Part shown: positions 1 through 6,344 of the stretch, piece by piece | Numbering within the stretch: the stretch's first letter is position 1 | How the letters are laid out: the number at the start of each line of letters is the position of its first letter | NCBI GenBank assembly: GCA_016200725.1 | Contig: JACQEE010000053.1 | Span: 1 to 23,727 of the forward strand | Length of the DNA: 23,727 bases | From: Chloroflexota bacterium | GTDB taxonomy: Bacteria; Chloroflexota; Dehalococcoidia; SHYB01 | Reading direction: 5' to 3' | The notes under the pieces: model-generated | Databases searched by the model: none | Told to the model about the DNA's origin: nothing | Seen by the model: the letters and a program-made list of their open reading frames with translations, nothing else | Program-made: the position numbers and the translations under genes

Positions 1-102
1 CCGGCGCGGTGATGACGCGATAGCTGGGAGCACGTTATCGGGGCGACATGAAGGTTCGTAGCCGGTTGTTTGGCACCAAAACTGGCTCGGATTACCTGCT
101 TT

Positions 103-134
103 CCTAAACGAGGGTGGCACGTTCCCTGTTTAGG
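103..134 (+). promoter_or_regulatory. Stem-loop in the leader of the first ATP-grasp gene
   Basis: An imperfect inverted repeat pairs 103-114 (CCTAAACGAGGG) with 124-134 (CCCTGTTTAGG), with one bulged base and a 9-base loop. It ends 29 bases before the GTG start at 164. There is no run of T after it, so an intrinsic terminator is not well supported. A leader hairpin or the edge of an upstream transcript is possible. Nothing else is recognisable in bases 1-163. Confidence 0.35.
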
Positions 135-163
135 GTTCGGATTCGTTTGGAGAGTACTACGAC

Positions 164-1366
164 GTGCATGCCCAGCGCGAACGATGCCCAAGTGTGCTGC
201 TCGTGGCGAACGATTCCACCTATCTGACGTGGCATCTGCCGAGGTTGTTCAAGGCCGCGGGAGCGCATGTAACCCTGATGGCGATGCGCAAGCAGCCGTT
301 ACGCCGGTCGCGTTTCGTGGACGCGTTCATCGAGATTGCCGGGACGATGCCAGAACGGCTGGCAGCGGTGGAGGCTCACCTGGCCACGCAGCGGTACGAC
401 CTCGTATCTCTATCGGAGGAGCCGATGGTAGAGGCGCTGGCGAGTCGAGGGCAGCCGCCGCAGTGGATGGACTGGCTCGAGCCTGATGTGGCCCGGGCGA
501 TCAGTTCGAGAACGAACTTCGCGACATGGGCTACCGCGCGAGACATTCCGATGGCGCCTGGCCGGGTGTGCCAGGGCCCGGAGGAGGCGGCAGAGTGGGT
601 GCGGACGCATGGCGCATCGGTGCTGAAGTGCAACCACACGCGAGGGGGTTCGGGGGTGCGGTTGGTGGAGTCGCCGGAGAGCGTGCCGGAGATGTGGAAG
701 GATGTGGGGAGTCCCGATGAGTTCCTGATACAGACGTACATACATGGGCCGACTGGTACGACCGAGCTCGTACTACGCCGCGGCGAAGTTGTCGCGTGGT
801 TCTCCACCACAAAGGAGCGGCAAGAAGCTCGGTTCGGATCAGCAATAATGCGGCGCTTCGCCAATCCTCCGGGGATGGCGGCAGCGGTGGAGGTGGTGGC
901 CAGGGCGACGTGCTTTCACGGGTTGTGTGGGTTCGAATGGGCGCAGGACGAGCAAACGGGAGGGCTTACGTTGTTGGAGTTTATCTCCGGGGCCACCGCG
1001 GGCCTTCGGTGGGAGACGTACTTGGGAGTCGATGTGCCGGGTGCAATCGCGGGCGTGTTCCACGCGGGAGCAATCGAGCACCGCCGACCGCAGGTGGATT
1101 GGCTGAAATCGCCCGCGCCACTCGTGTGCTATTTCCCAAACCACCTGGGGTTCGCGGTGCACCGCAAGCGGAGCGACCTGCGGTACTGGTTGCCGGGATC
1201 GCGGGCGGTGGCCTGGCGGAATGCGGGCCTCGACGATCCGCGGGCACTCGCGTCCCTCACGGGAGTGCTTGTCGGTGCAGCGGTAAGGAAACGGGCTCAA
1301 CGAGCGCGGCGGCTGGTGGGTCGAATCACACGACCGCTGCGACACCGCGGGGCACCGAGGGCATGA
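164..1366 (+). CDS. ATP-grasp domain protein, tandem copy A
   Basis: This 400-residue protein has an ATP-grasp layout: an N-terminal Rossmann-like lobe (VLLVAND at 11-17), an ATP-binding lobe with Lys155 followed by the glycine loop TRGGSGV, a strand/hinge FLIQTYIHGP near 187-196, and acidic candidates for Mg binding at Glu258 (GFEW) and Glu272 (LLEF). Enzymes of this fold join a carboxylate to an amine or thiol through an acyl-phosphate; the substrate here is unknown. The usual Asn two residues after the last Glu is Ile274, and the following Pro-Arg seen in copy B is Ser-Gly here, so metal binding may be weakened. The C-terminus is Arg-rich. The GTG start has GGAGAG at 149-154, and the same start position relative to the first motif is conserved in copy B at 1486. 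Function beyond the fold is not assigned. Confidence 0.85.
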   Translation: MHAQRERCPSVLLVANDSTYLTWHLPRLFKAAGAHVTLMAMRKQPLRRSRFVDAFIEIAGTMPERLAAVEAHLATQRYDLVSLSEEPMVEALASRGQPPQWMDWLEPDVARAISSRTNFATWATARDIPMAPGRVCQGPEEAAEWVRTHGASVLKCNHTRGGSGVRLVESPESVPEMWKDVGSPDEFLIQTYIHGPTGTTELVLRRGEVVAWFSTTKERQEARFGSAIMRRFANPPGMAAAVEVVARATCFHGLCGFEWAQDEQTGGLTLLEFISGATAGLRWETYLGVDVPGAIAGVFHAGAIEHRRPQVDWLKSPAPLVCYFPNHLGFAVHRKRSDLRYWLPGSRAVAWRNAGLDDPRALASLTGVLVGAAVRKRAQRARRLVGRITRPLRHRGAPRA

Positions 1367-1485
1367 TTCCACGGTAGAATCATTCGTAGCCCATTCATTG
1401 CTCGCAGGGCAGAGTGCCATCCGCGGGCTTCCGACTGCTAAACGGCACCGCCTAGAGATCAGATCCGGCTCGGGGGTACCCCAGC

Positions 1486-2739
1486 GTGAAGGTCCAGGGC
1501 GAACATAGTCCGCGCGTGCTGCTTGTTGCGAACGACAGTTACTACCTGGCGTGGCACCTGCCGAGACTGTTCAAGGCTGCGGGAGCGCATGTGACACTGA
1601 TGGCGCCGTGCAAGCAGCCGCTGCGCCGTTCGCGTTTCGTGGACGCGTTCATCGAGATTGTCGGGACGATGCCAGAGCGGCTGGCGGCGGTGGAAGCGCA
1701 CCTGGCCACGCAGGAGTACGACCTGATCACGCTGACGGAGGAGCCGATGGTGGAAGCGCTGGCGAACCGAAGCCAGCGGCCACGCTGGATGGACTGGCTC
1801 GAGCCGGACGTGGCCAGGGCGATCAGTTCGAGAACGGAGTTCGCGACATGGGCTCCCACACAAGGTATTCCGATGGCGCCTGGCCGGGTGTGCCAGGGCC
1901 CGGAGGAGGCAGCAGAGTGGGTGCGGACGCATGGCGCATCGGTGCTGAAGTGCAATCACACGCGAGGGGGCTCGGGTGTGCGGTTGGTGGAGTCACCAGA
2001 GCGTATGCCGGAGATGTGGAAGGATGCGGGGAGTCCTGGTGAATTCCTCATACAGACATACATACACGGGCCGACCGGTGTGACCGAGCTCGTACTACGC
2101 CGCGGCGAAATCGCCGCGTGGTTTTCATCCACCAAGGAGCGGCAAGAGGTTCCGTTTGGTGCGTCGGTGATGCGGCGCTTCGCCGATCCGCCGGGGATGG
2201 CGGCGGTGGTGGAGGTGGTGGCACAGGCGACACGCTTCCGTGGGCTGTCCGGCTTCGAATGGGCGCAGGACGCGGAAACAGGACAGCTCCACTTGTTGGA
2301 GTTCATACCTCGAGCGCCCTCGGGCTTTCGGTGGGGGCCATACTGGGGAGTCGATGTGCCAGGCGCGATTGCGGACCTCTTCCACACGGGAACAATCGAG
2401 CATCGAAGACCGCCACTAGAGCAGCAAGCATCGCGGGCGCCACTCGTGTGCTACTTCCCCGATCACCTTGGGTTCGCGGTGCACCGCAAGCGGAGCGACC
2501 TGCGGTACTGGTTGCCGGGGTCGCGAGCGGTGGCGTGGCGGAATGCGGCGTTCGATGACCCAGGGGCGCTGACATCGCTTGCCTGGGTGCTTGTCAGCGC
2601 GGCGGTAAGAAAAAGGGCACAGCGGGCGCGGCGTCTCGTGGGGAAGGTCACCCGGCCGCTGCGCCGCCGCCGGGCACCGGAGCATGATCGCACGGAGGAC
2701 TCGTCCATAGCCCCTCAGGACGCGCGGGACCGAGGGTGA
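1486..2739 (+). CDS. ATP-grasp domain protein, tandem copy B
   Basis: This 417-residue paralogue of the preceding gene lies 119 bases downstream on the same strand and was clearly formed by tandem duplication (repeat period about 1.32 kb). It aligns without gaps through Lys155, Glu258 and Glu272. Around the last metal site it reads LLEFIPRAPSG, keeping the Pro-Arg of the usual ATP-grasp motif that copy A has lost, although both copies have Ile in place of the usual Asn. The C-terminus is longer and charged. The GTG start is supported by the matching N-terminal length of copy A; the Shine-Dalgarno is weak (GGGGG near 1473). Copies A and B may act on different substrates, or as a catalytic and a modified partner; this is inference. 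Confidence 0.85.
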   Translation: MKVQGEHSPRVLLVANDSYYLAWHLPRLFKAAGAHVTLMAPCKQPLRRSRFVDAFIEIVGTMPERLAAVEAHLATQEYDLITLTEEPMVEALANRSQRPRWMDWLEPDVARAISSRTEFATWAPTQGIPMAPGRVCQGPEEAAEWVRTHGASVLKCNHTRGGSGVRLVESPERMPEMWKDAGSPGEFLIQTYIHGPTGVTELVLRRGEIAAWFSSTKERQEVPFGASVMRRFADPPGMAAVVEVVAQATRFRGLSGFEWAQDAETGQLHLLEFIPRAPSGFRWGPYWGVDVPGAIADLFHTGTIEHRRPPLEQQASRAPLVCYFPDHLGFAVHRKRSDLRYWLPGSRAVAWRNAAFDDPGALTSLAWVLVSAAVRKRAQRARRLVGKVTRPLRRRRAPEHDRTEDSSIAPQDARDRG

Positions 2740-2775
2740 TTCTGGGGATACCACCACCCGCCGCACAAGCCAGGG

Positions 2776-3213
2776 TCAAGCCTCGGTGAGGCGCTTGAGT
2801 TCGGCCATGGAGGCGTCGATCTCCTTGCGGAACGAGCCGCCAATCATGGGCGCCATGAGGCTCATCATCCCCTTGAACTGCAACTTCGCCGCCATCGTCA
2901 CCTTCGTATCGCCGCCCATCCCCTCGAAGGTCATGACCGAGGCGAAGTTGGCGGGGCCGGAGGTGGTCTCGAAGACAAGTTTCTTGTTGGGAACGAACTC
3001 GGTTACTTTGAAATCGAATTCTTGCTTGCGACCGCCCTGCTTGCGCACCTCGCGGCCGGTGGAGCCGACGCCGAGGGAACCGGTCGACGTGAGTGTAGTG
3101 GAGACGCATTTCTTGTCCCACTTGGGATGATTCTGGACATAGTCGGCGCCTGCGAACTTGAAGACCTGGTCGACGGGCTTCTTGACGGTCACCGATGCTT
3201 GGTGCTGGAGCAT
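2776..3213 (-). CDS. SRPBCC-fold protein, CoxG/polyketide-cyclase-like
   Basis: A 145-residue protein of the START/SRPBCC helix-grip type. The opening motif, ASVTVKKPVDQVFKFAGAD, is the typical first strand and helix. It is followed by alternating strands (REVRKQGGRKQEFDFKVTEF, KLVFETTSGPANFASVMTF) and a long C-terminal helix ending MAELKRLTEA. The fold holds hydrophobic ligands; CoxG-like members are common as stand-alone proteins and their function usually cannot be read from sequence. The ATG start at 3213 has a strong AGGGAGGA five bases upstream. The gene is convergent with the ATP-grasp gene (36-base gap) and divergent from the membrane protease (156-base gap, in which no clear promoter was found). 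Confidence 0.8.
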   Translation of the reverse strand: MLQHQASVTVKKPVDQVFKFAGADYVQNHPKWDKKCVSTTLTSTGSLGVGSTGREVRKQGGRKQEFDFKVTEFVPNKKLVFETTSGPANFASVMTFEGMGGDTKVTMAAKLQFKGMMSLMAPMIGGSFRKEIDASMAELKRLTEA

Positions 3214-3369
3214 GTACGTCCTCCCTTGGGTCAGCGCATGTTGGCCGCGCCTTGCATGATACAGGGCCAGGCAACCGCGTCACCTGACTTCAGTTGTAGG
3301 CATCCGCTCGGACGGCAGAAACGATATGGTAGGTAGAGTGCGTCGAGGAAATGGAAAGGCGGCGATGGT

Positions 3370-5199
3370 TTGCGGCTGAAGATTTCGATACCGACACTGC
3401 GGGTGCAAGTCGCGGGGACGGCGCTGCATTTCGGCGCCGGGTGGCTCGCGGTGCTGCCTCTGATGCTGTGGCTAGTCGCCACATGGTACGTGCCGATCAT
3501 GGAGCCGCTGGCGTCGACGGGGCACGGCTGGCGGCTCGGGGTACCGATCGTTGCGCTGCTCGTGGCGTCGCTGCTGGTGCACGTCGGGGCGCACCTCGCC
3601 GCCACCCTCCTCCTCTCCGGTGCGGAGAGGAGGAGGGTGGAGCGGGAGGGGAAAAATGGCCTGCCGGTGTACCCGTTCGGGGACGTGGCGAAGGCGTGGC
3701 CGGCGGCGGGGTCGCCGTGGCGCGAGGCCATCGAGGCGCTGGCGGGGCCGGTGGCAAGCGGGGCGTTGGCGGGGATTGGCTACCTGTTGTGGGACGGAAA
3801 GTTCAACGCCGACCACGGCGCGATCGTCTTATTCTTCATGGTCTTCAACGGGGCCATCGCGGTCATCAACCTGACGCCGTCGTATCCGTTCGACGGCGGG
3901 CGCATCGTGCGGGCGATGGTGTGGGGGCTGCTGCGGTCGCCGCGACAGGCCGATCGGTGGGCGCGATGGCTCGGACTGGGAGTGGCGGCGGTGATGACGG
4001 GGTGGGGAGCGTTCCTCTTCGCACAGCACGACCGCTTCAGCCACCAGACGGCGGCGACGGCGTGGGCCTTCGCCGCGCTGGTGCCGGTGGGGATCGTGAT
4101 GCACCGCGGACCCTCCCTCTCGCTCCCTCCCACAAGGGGAGGGAGGACTTTGGACGCGGCCAGCCGCGAGGCTAGGCCACTAGGCATCGTCGCATTAGCG
4201 GCGCGAGGGACGGCGGTCGTGGTGGCGGTGCTGGTGATGATGGGAGTGGCGTTCGGCCTCGCGCCGACGAACTATGGACTCGAGGCGCCCGGGGACGCGC
4301 TGCGGGTGGAGCCGATGGTGTCGGTGCCGCAGGAGTATCGGCACACGCACCCGGGGACGTTCCTGCTGACGACGGTTATTCCGCTGACGCCCATCGTGGC
4401 CGCGGAGTGGGTCTACGCGAAGGTAGCCCCGACGGTGAAGTTGGTGCCGCCAGAGGTGGTCGTGCCGCGAGGGGTCTCGCCGAGGCAACAGGCGCTACGA
4501 TCGTTCCGCGAGTTGATCGACAGCACGACGATCGCCGAGGTGGTGGGGCTGCGACTCGCGGGGTACCAGGCCGAGGCGGTGGGCACCGGCGCGCGAGTGC
4601 TTTCGCTGGCGCCGGAGAGCAAGGCGAACGGCATCCTGCAGCCTCAGGACGTGGTGAAGGCGATCAACGGGTCGCCGATGCGGACGACGGACGACGTGCG
4701 GGCCATCGTGCAGAAGGCGGATGTAGCCAAGCCGCTGCAGGTACAGGTCGTGCGTGATGGGCAGACGCTGTCGCTGGCAGTGCCCCTGATCGCAGGAGCG
4801 TCGCCGAGCGACCCGCCGCGCGTTGGCATCGCGATGGAGGATGCAGGCGTAGACGTGCGGCTACCGTTTCCGGTGACGATCAGACCGGACAAGATTTCGG
4901 GCGGGCCATCGGCGGGACTGATGTTCACGCTGACGGTGGCCAACGCGGTGAGCGCGGAGGACCTGACTCGAGGCCACAAGATCGCAGGGACGGGGACGAT
5001 CGACCTCGATGGGAACGTGGGGCCGATCGGCGGCGTGGAGCAGAAGGTGGCGGCGGCAGAGAGCGCGGGCGCGGAGTACTTCTTATCGCCTCCGCAGAAC
5101 TACGACGACGCGCGGCGCGTGGCGCACGACATCAAAGTCATTAAGGTGGCGACAGCGCAGGAGGCGGTGGCGTTCCTGCGGGGGCTGACGGCGAGGTAG
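3370..5199 (+). CDS. Site-2-protease-like membrane domain fused to PDZ and Lon-type (S16) serine protease
   Basis: This 609-residue fusion starts with about seven hydrophobic segments. The second carries H71-V-G-A-H75, where a zinc site-2 protease has HExxH, so the catalytic Glu is absent. The second S2P motif is intact: FNGAIAVINLTP then FDGGR with Asp175. After a last membrane segment (about 270-295) comes a YlbL/DdcP-like part: a spacer, a PDZ domain near 400-475 (GILQPQDVVKAINGSPM) and a Lon-type protease domain with Ser514 in GGPSAG and Lys559 in GGVEQK. The 45-residue Ser-Lys spacing fits the S16 dyad. An odd number of membrane segments would put PDZ-Lon outside the cytoplasm (inferred). 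Two palindromes sit in frame at residues 78-96 and about 247-260. TTG is the first start after the in-frame stop at 3334; the Shine-Dalgarno is weak (AAGG at 3356). Probable membrane quality-control protease. Confidence 0.85.
   Translation: MRLKISIPTLRVQVAGTALHFGAGWLAVLPLMLWLVATWYVPIMEPLASTGHGWRLGVPIVALLVASLLVHVGAHLAATLLLSGAERRRVEREGKNGLPVYPFGDVAKAWPAAGSPWREAIEALAGPVASGALAGIGYLLWDGKFNADHGAIVLFFMVFNGAIAVINLTPSYPFDGGRIVRAMVWGLLRSPRQADRWARWLGLGVAAVMTGWGAFLFAQHDRFSHQTAATAWAFAALVPVGIVMHRGPSLSLPPTRGGRTLDAASREARPLGIVALAARGTAVVVAVLVMMGVAFGLAPTNYGLEAPGDALRVEPMVSVPQEYRHTHPGTFLLTTVIPLTPIVAAEWVYAKVAPTVKLVPPEVVVPRGVSPRQQALRSFRELIDSTTIAEVVGLRLAGYQAEAVGTGARVLSLAPESKANGILQPQDVVKAINGSPMRTTDDVRAIVQKADVAKPLQVQVVRDGQTLSLAVPLIAGASPSDPPRVGIAMEDAGVDVRLPFPVTIRPDKISGGPSAGLMFTLTVANAVSAEDLTRGHKIAGTGTIDLDGNVGPIGGVEQKVAAAESAGAEYFLSPPQNYDDARRVAHDIKVIKVATAQEAVAFLRGLTAR
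3602..3640. repeat. Family D palindrome inside the membrane protease gene (17-bp perfect stem)
   Basis: Arms 3602-3618 and 3624-3640 are perfectly complementary over 17 bases, with the 5-base loop GGTGC. The left arm is pyrimidine-only except for one A, and the right arm is purine-rich. It is read in frame as residues 78-90, directly after the degenerate HVGAH motif, and followed by a charged stretch before the conserved PVYPFG segment. Site-2 proteases normally have a short link here, so the element looks inserted. Confidence 0.8.
4123..4145. repeat. Family D palindrome inside the membrane protease gene (9-bp stem)
   Basis: Arms 4123-4131 (CTCCCTCCC) and 4137-4145 pair perfectly around the loop ACAAG. 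Flanking pyrimidine (4111-4120) and purine tracts extend the similarity to the other family D copies. Translated, it gives a Pro/Ser/Arg/Gly stretch in the predicted loop between the sixth and seventh membrane segments. Confidence 0.65.
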
Positions 5200-5223
5200 G
5201 GGCTGTCGGTTGCGAGAGGTGAC

Positions 5224-5316
5224 GGGCGCATTTGAAATGCGCCCCTACAGAAGAGGAAGAGAGCGCAATTCGGTTGGTGGTGCGTGCTAGATGCTGAGGA
5301 GTACCTCAGCATGACA
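5224..5316 (+). repeat. Composite repeat A+B, copy 1
   Basis: Two hairpins are joined by a spacer. Family A: arms 5224-5233 (GGGCGCATTT) and 5235-5244 around a single G, followed by CCTACAGAAG. Spacer containing GGTTGGTGGT. Family B: arms 5291-5299 (ATGCTGAGG) and 5304-5312 around AGTA, ending in GACA. The same arrangement recurs at 18388-18476. The unit ends 16 bases before the chosen start of the ABM gene. Family B also contains in-frame GTG and ATG codons (5284, 5311) that could mislead start calling. Confidence 0.85.
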
Positions 5317-5331
5317 GATATGGAGGAAGAG

Positions 5332-6078
5332 ATGTATGTGCGGCATGCGACGGTGACGGTTGCGCCGGGGAGGTTCGAGCGCTTCGCGGCGGGGGCGAAG
5401 AACTCGCTGTCGGTGATGGCGAGGCAGGAGGGGTTGGTGCAACACCGGCTGCTGCGGTCAGCGCGCCTCACCCGCCCTTCGGGCACCCTCTCCATCAGAG
5501 ATGGAGAGGGGAAGAGGGGGACCGAGGGAGACCAGGTTATCTCGATCGCGACGTGGCGGTCGGAGGCGGAGTGCAAGCAGGCGCTGGGGTCGCTGGAGAT
5601 TGAGATGGCACTGGCGCCGGTGCGGCAGGAGCGACTCGTCGCCAATGTAGTGCAGAAGGACTACACGCTGCACGACGTAGTGTGGGGACGTCGTGGTGTT
5701 GAGGGGCTGGCGAGCGCGTTGCAGGTGATTCGGCACATCGAGGTGGATGTGTTCCCGGAGAAGTTCGACAAGCAGTGGGTGCCGTGGGTGCGGAACTTTC
5801 TCTCGGTGTTCGCGCGGCAGAAGGGCGTGCTCGGCGAGGAGGTCTACCGCTCGGTGGAGCGGCCGTACCACCTGATCGCGATGCGCATCTACGCGGACCG
5901 GGCCGCGGCGACGGCGCCAGTCTCCATCGAGGAGACGACGGCGGCGCGGATGACCAAGGAGGGCAACGTCTACGCGGGGCCGCCGGCGAGCGTGGAGTGC
6001 TCGCTGCTGGACATGGTGTGGGGGCCGCGAGGCGTGGAGGAGATGGAGAAGTTCATGGGGAAGATGGAGAATACGTGA
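5332..6078 (+). CDS. Protein with two ABM-type (antibiotic biosynthesis monooxygenase-like) domains
   Basis: A 248-residue protein with an internal duplication. Each half begins with a strand and long helix (VTVAPGRFERFAAGAKNSL; VDVFPEKFDKQWVPWVRNFL), continues with SV-ARQ-G, and ends with a D-VWG-RGVE motif. This is the ferredoxin-like alpha+beta barrel seen in ABM-family proteins, normally about 100 residues per domain and dimeric; here two are fused. No specific substrate can be named. Residues about 44-67 in the first domain are encoded by a family D palindrome and its flanks, splitting LLRSA from QVISIATWRS. Longer in-frame starts exist at 5284, 5311 and 5320, but they lie in or beside a repeat. 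ATG 5332 has GGAGG five bases upstream and begins the domain directly. Confidence 0.75.
   Translation: MYVRHATVTVAPGRFERFAAGAKNSLSVMARQEGLVQHRLLRSARLTRPSGTLSIRDGEGKRGTEGDQVISIATWRSEAECKQALGSLEIEMALAPVRQERLVANVVQKDYTLHDVVWGRRGVEGLASALQVIRHIEVDVFPEKFDKQWVPWVRNFLSVFARQKGVLGEEVYRSVERPYHLIAMRIYADRAAATAPVSIEETTAARMTKEGNVYAGPPASVECSLLDMVWGPRGVEEMEKFMGKMENT
5486..5510. repeat. Family D palindrome inside the ABM gene (10-bp stem)
   Basis: Arms 5486-5495 (CCCTCTCCAT) and 5501-5510 (ATGGAGAGGG) pair perfectly around CAGAG. The left flank carries CCTCACCC and the right flank GAAGAG, both also found at other family D copies. It is read in frame as part of residues 44-67 of the ABM protein and interrupts its first domain without a frameshift. 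Confidence 0.8.
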
Positions 6079-6140
6079 CGGCGGCTGGAGCGCACTCGGG
6101 GCGTTGGTAGTCAACGAAGCGTCACCCCTCACTCCTTCCT

Positions 6141-6158
6141 CTCTCCCCAAGGGGAGAG
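6141..6158. repeat. Family D palindrome, short copy
   Basis: CTCTCCCC at 6141-6148 pairs with GGGGAGAG at 6151-6158 across AA. It lies in the 266-base gap between the convergent ABM and leuS genes, preceded by a CACCCCTCACTCC tract. Confidence 0.6.
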
Positions 6159-6223
6159 CCGAGTCGCTCGGTGAAAACGAGGGCATATCGGCCTGGATGA
6201 ATGCTTCCGGGCCCTTACCCCAA

Positions 6224-6247
6224 CCCTCTCCCGCAGATGGGAGAGGG
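6224..6247. repeat. Family D palindrome, typical copy
   Basis: CCCTCTCCC (6224-6232) pairs with GGGAGAGGG (6239-6247) around the loop GCAGAT. The loop follows the pattern GCRGAY, also seen as GCAGAC at 14384 and, on the other strand, GCGGAC at 14821. It lies directly before a family C element. Confidence 0.75.
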
Positions 6248-6266
6248 AAGACCCCCGACCCCACCA

Positions 6267-6304
6267 AATTCGGAGAGACCCTTCGACTTCGCTCAGGGTG
6301 ACAG
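6267..6304 (+). repeat. Family C repeat, copy 1
   Basis: A 38-base element running from AATTCGGAGAGACCC to CTCAGGGTGACAG. It is nearly identical to 9304-9342 and 13114-13151. It contains a short hairpin (ACCCT paired with AGGGT). It sits about 40 bases beyond the leuS stop codon; another copy in the same orientation lies upstream of leuS. Confidence 0.85.
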
Positions 6305-6344
6305 TCGTTGACGGCGAAGAGGTTCTGGGTAGCAGTCGAAGGGG

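Noticed and set aside
2740..2775. Terminator between convergent genes
   Set aside because: No convincing inverted repeat with a T-tract was found.
3351..4175. Plus-strand frame overlapping the membrane protease
   Set aside because: Gly/Arg/Ala-rich shadow frame; the 3370-5199 frame has clear domains.
5284..5331. Upstream in-frame starts (GTG 5284, ATG 5311, ATG 5320) for the ABM gene
   Set aside because: The first two lie in the family B repeat, and ATG 5332 has the best-spaced GGAGG and starts the domain.
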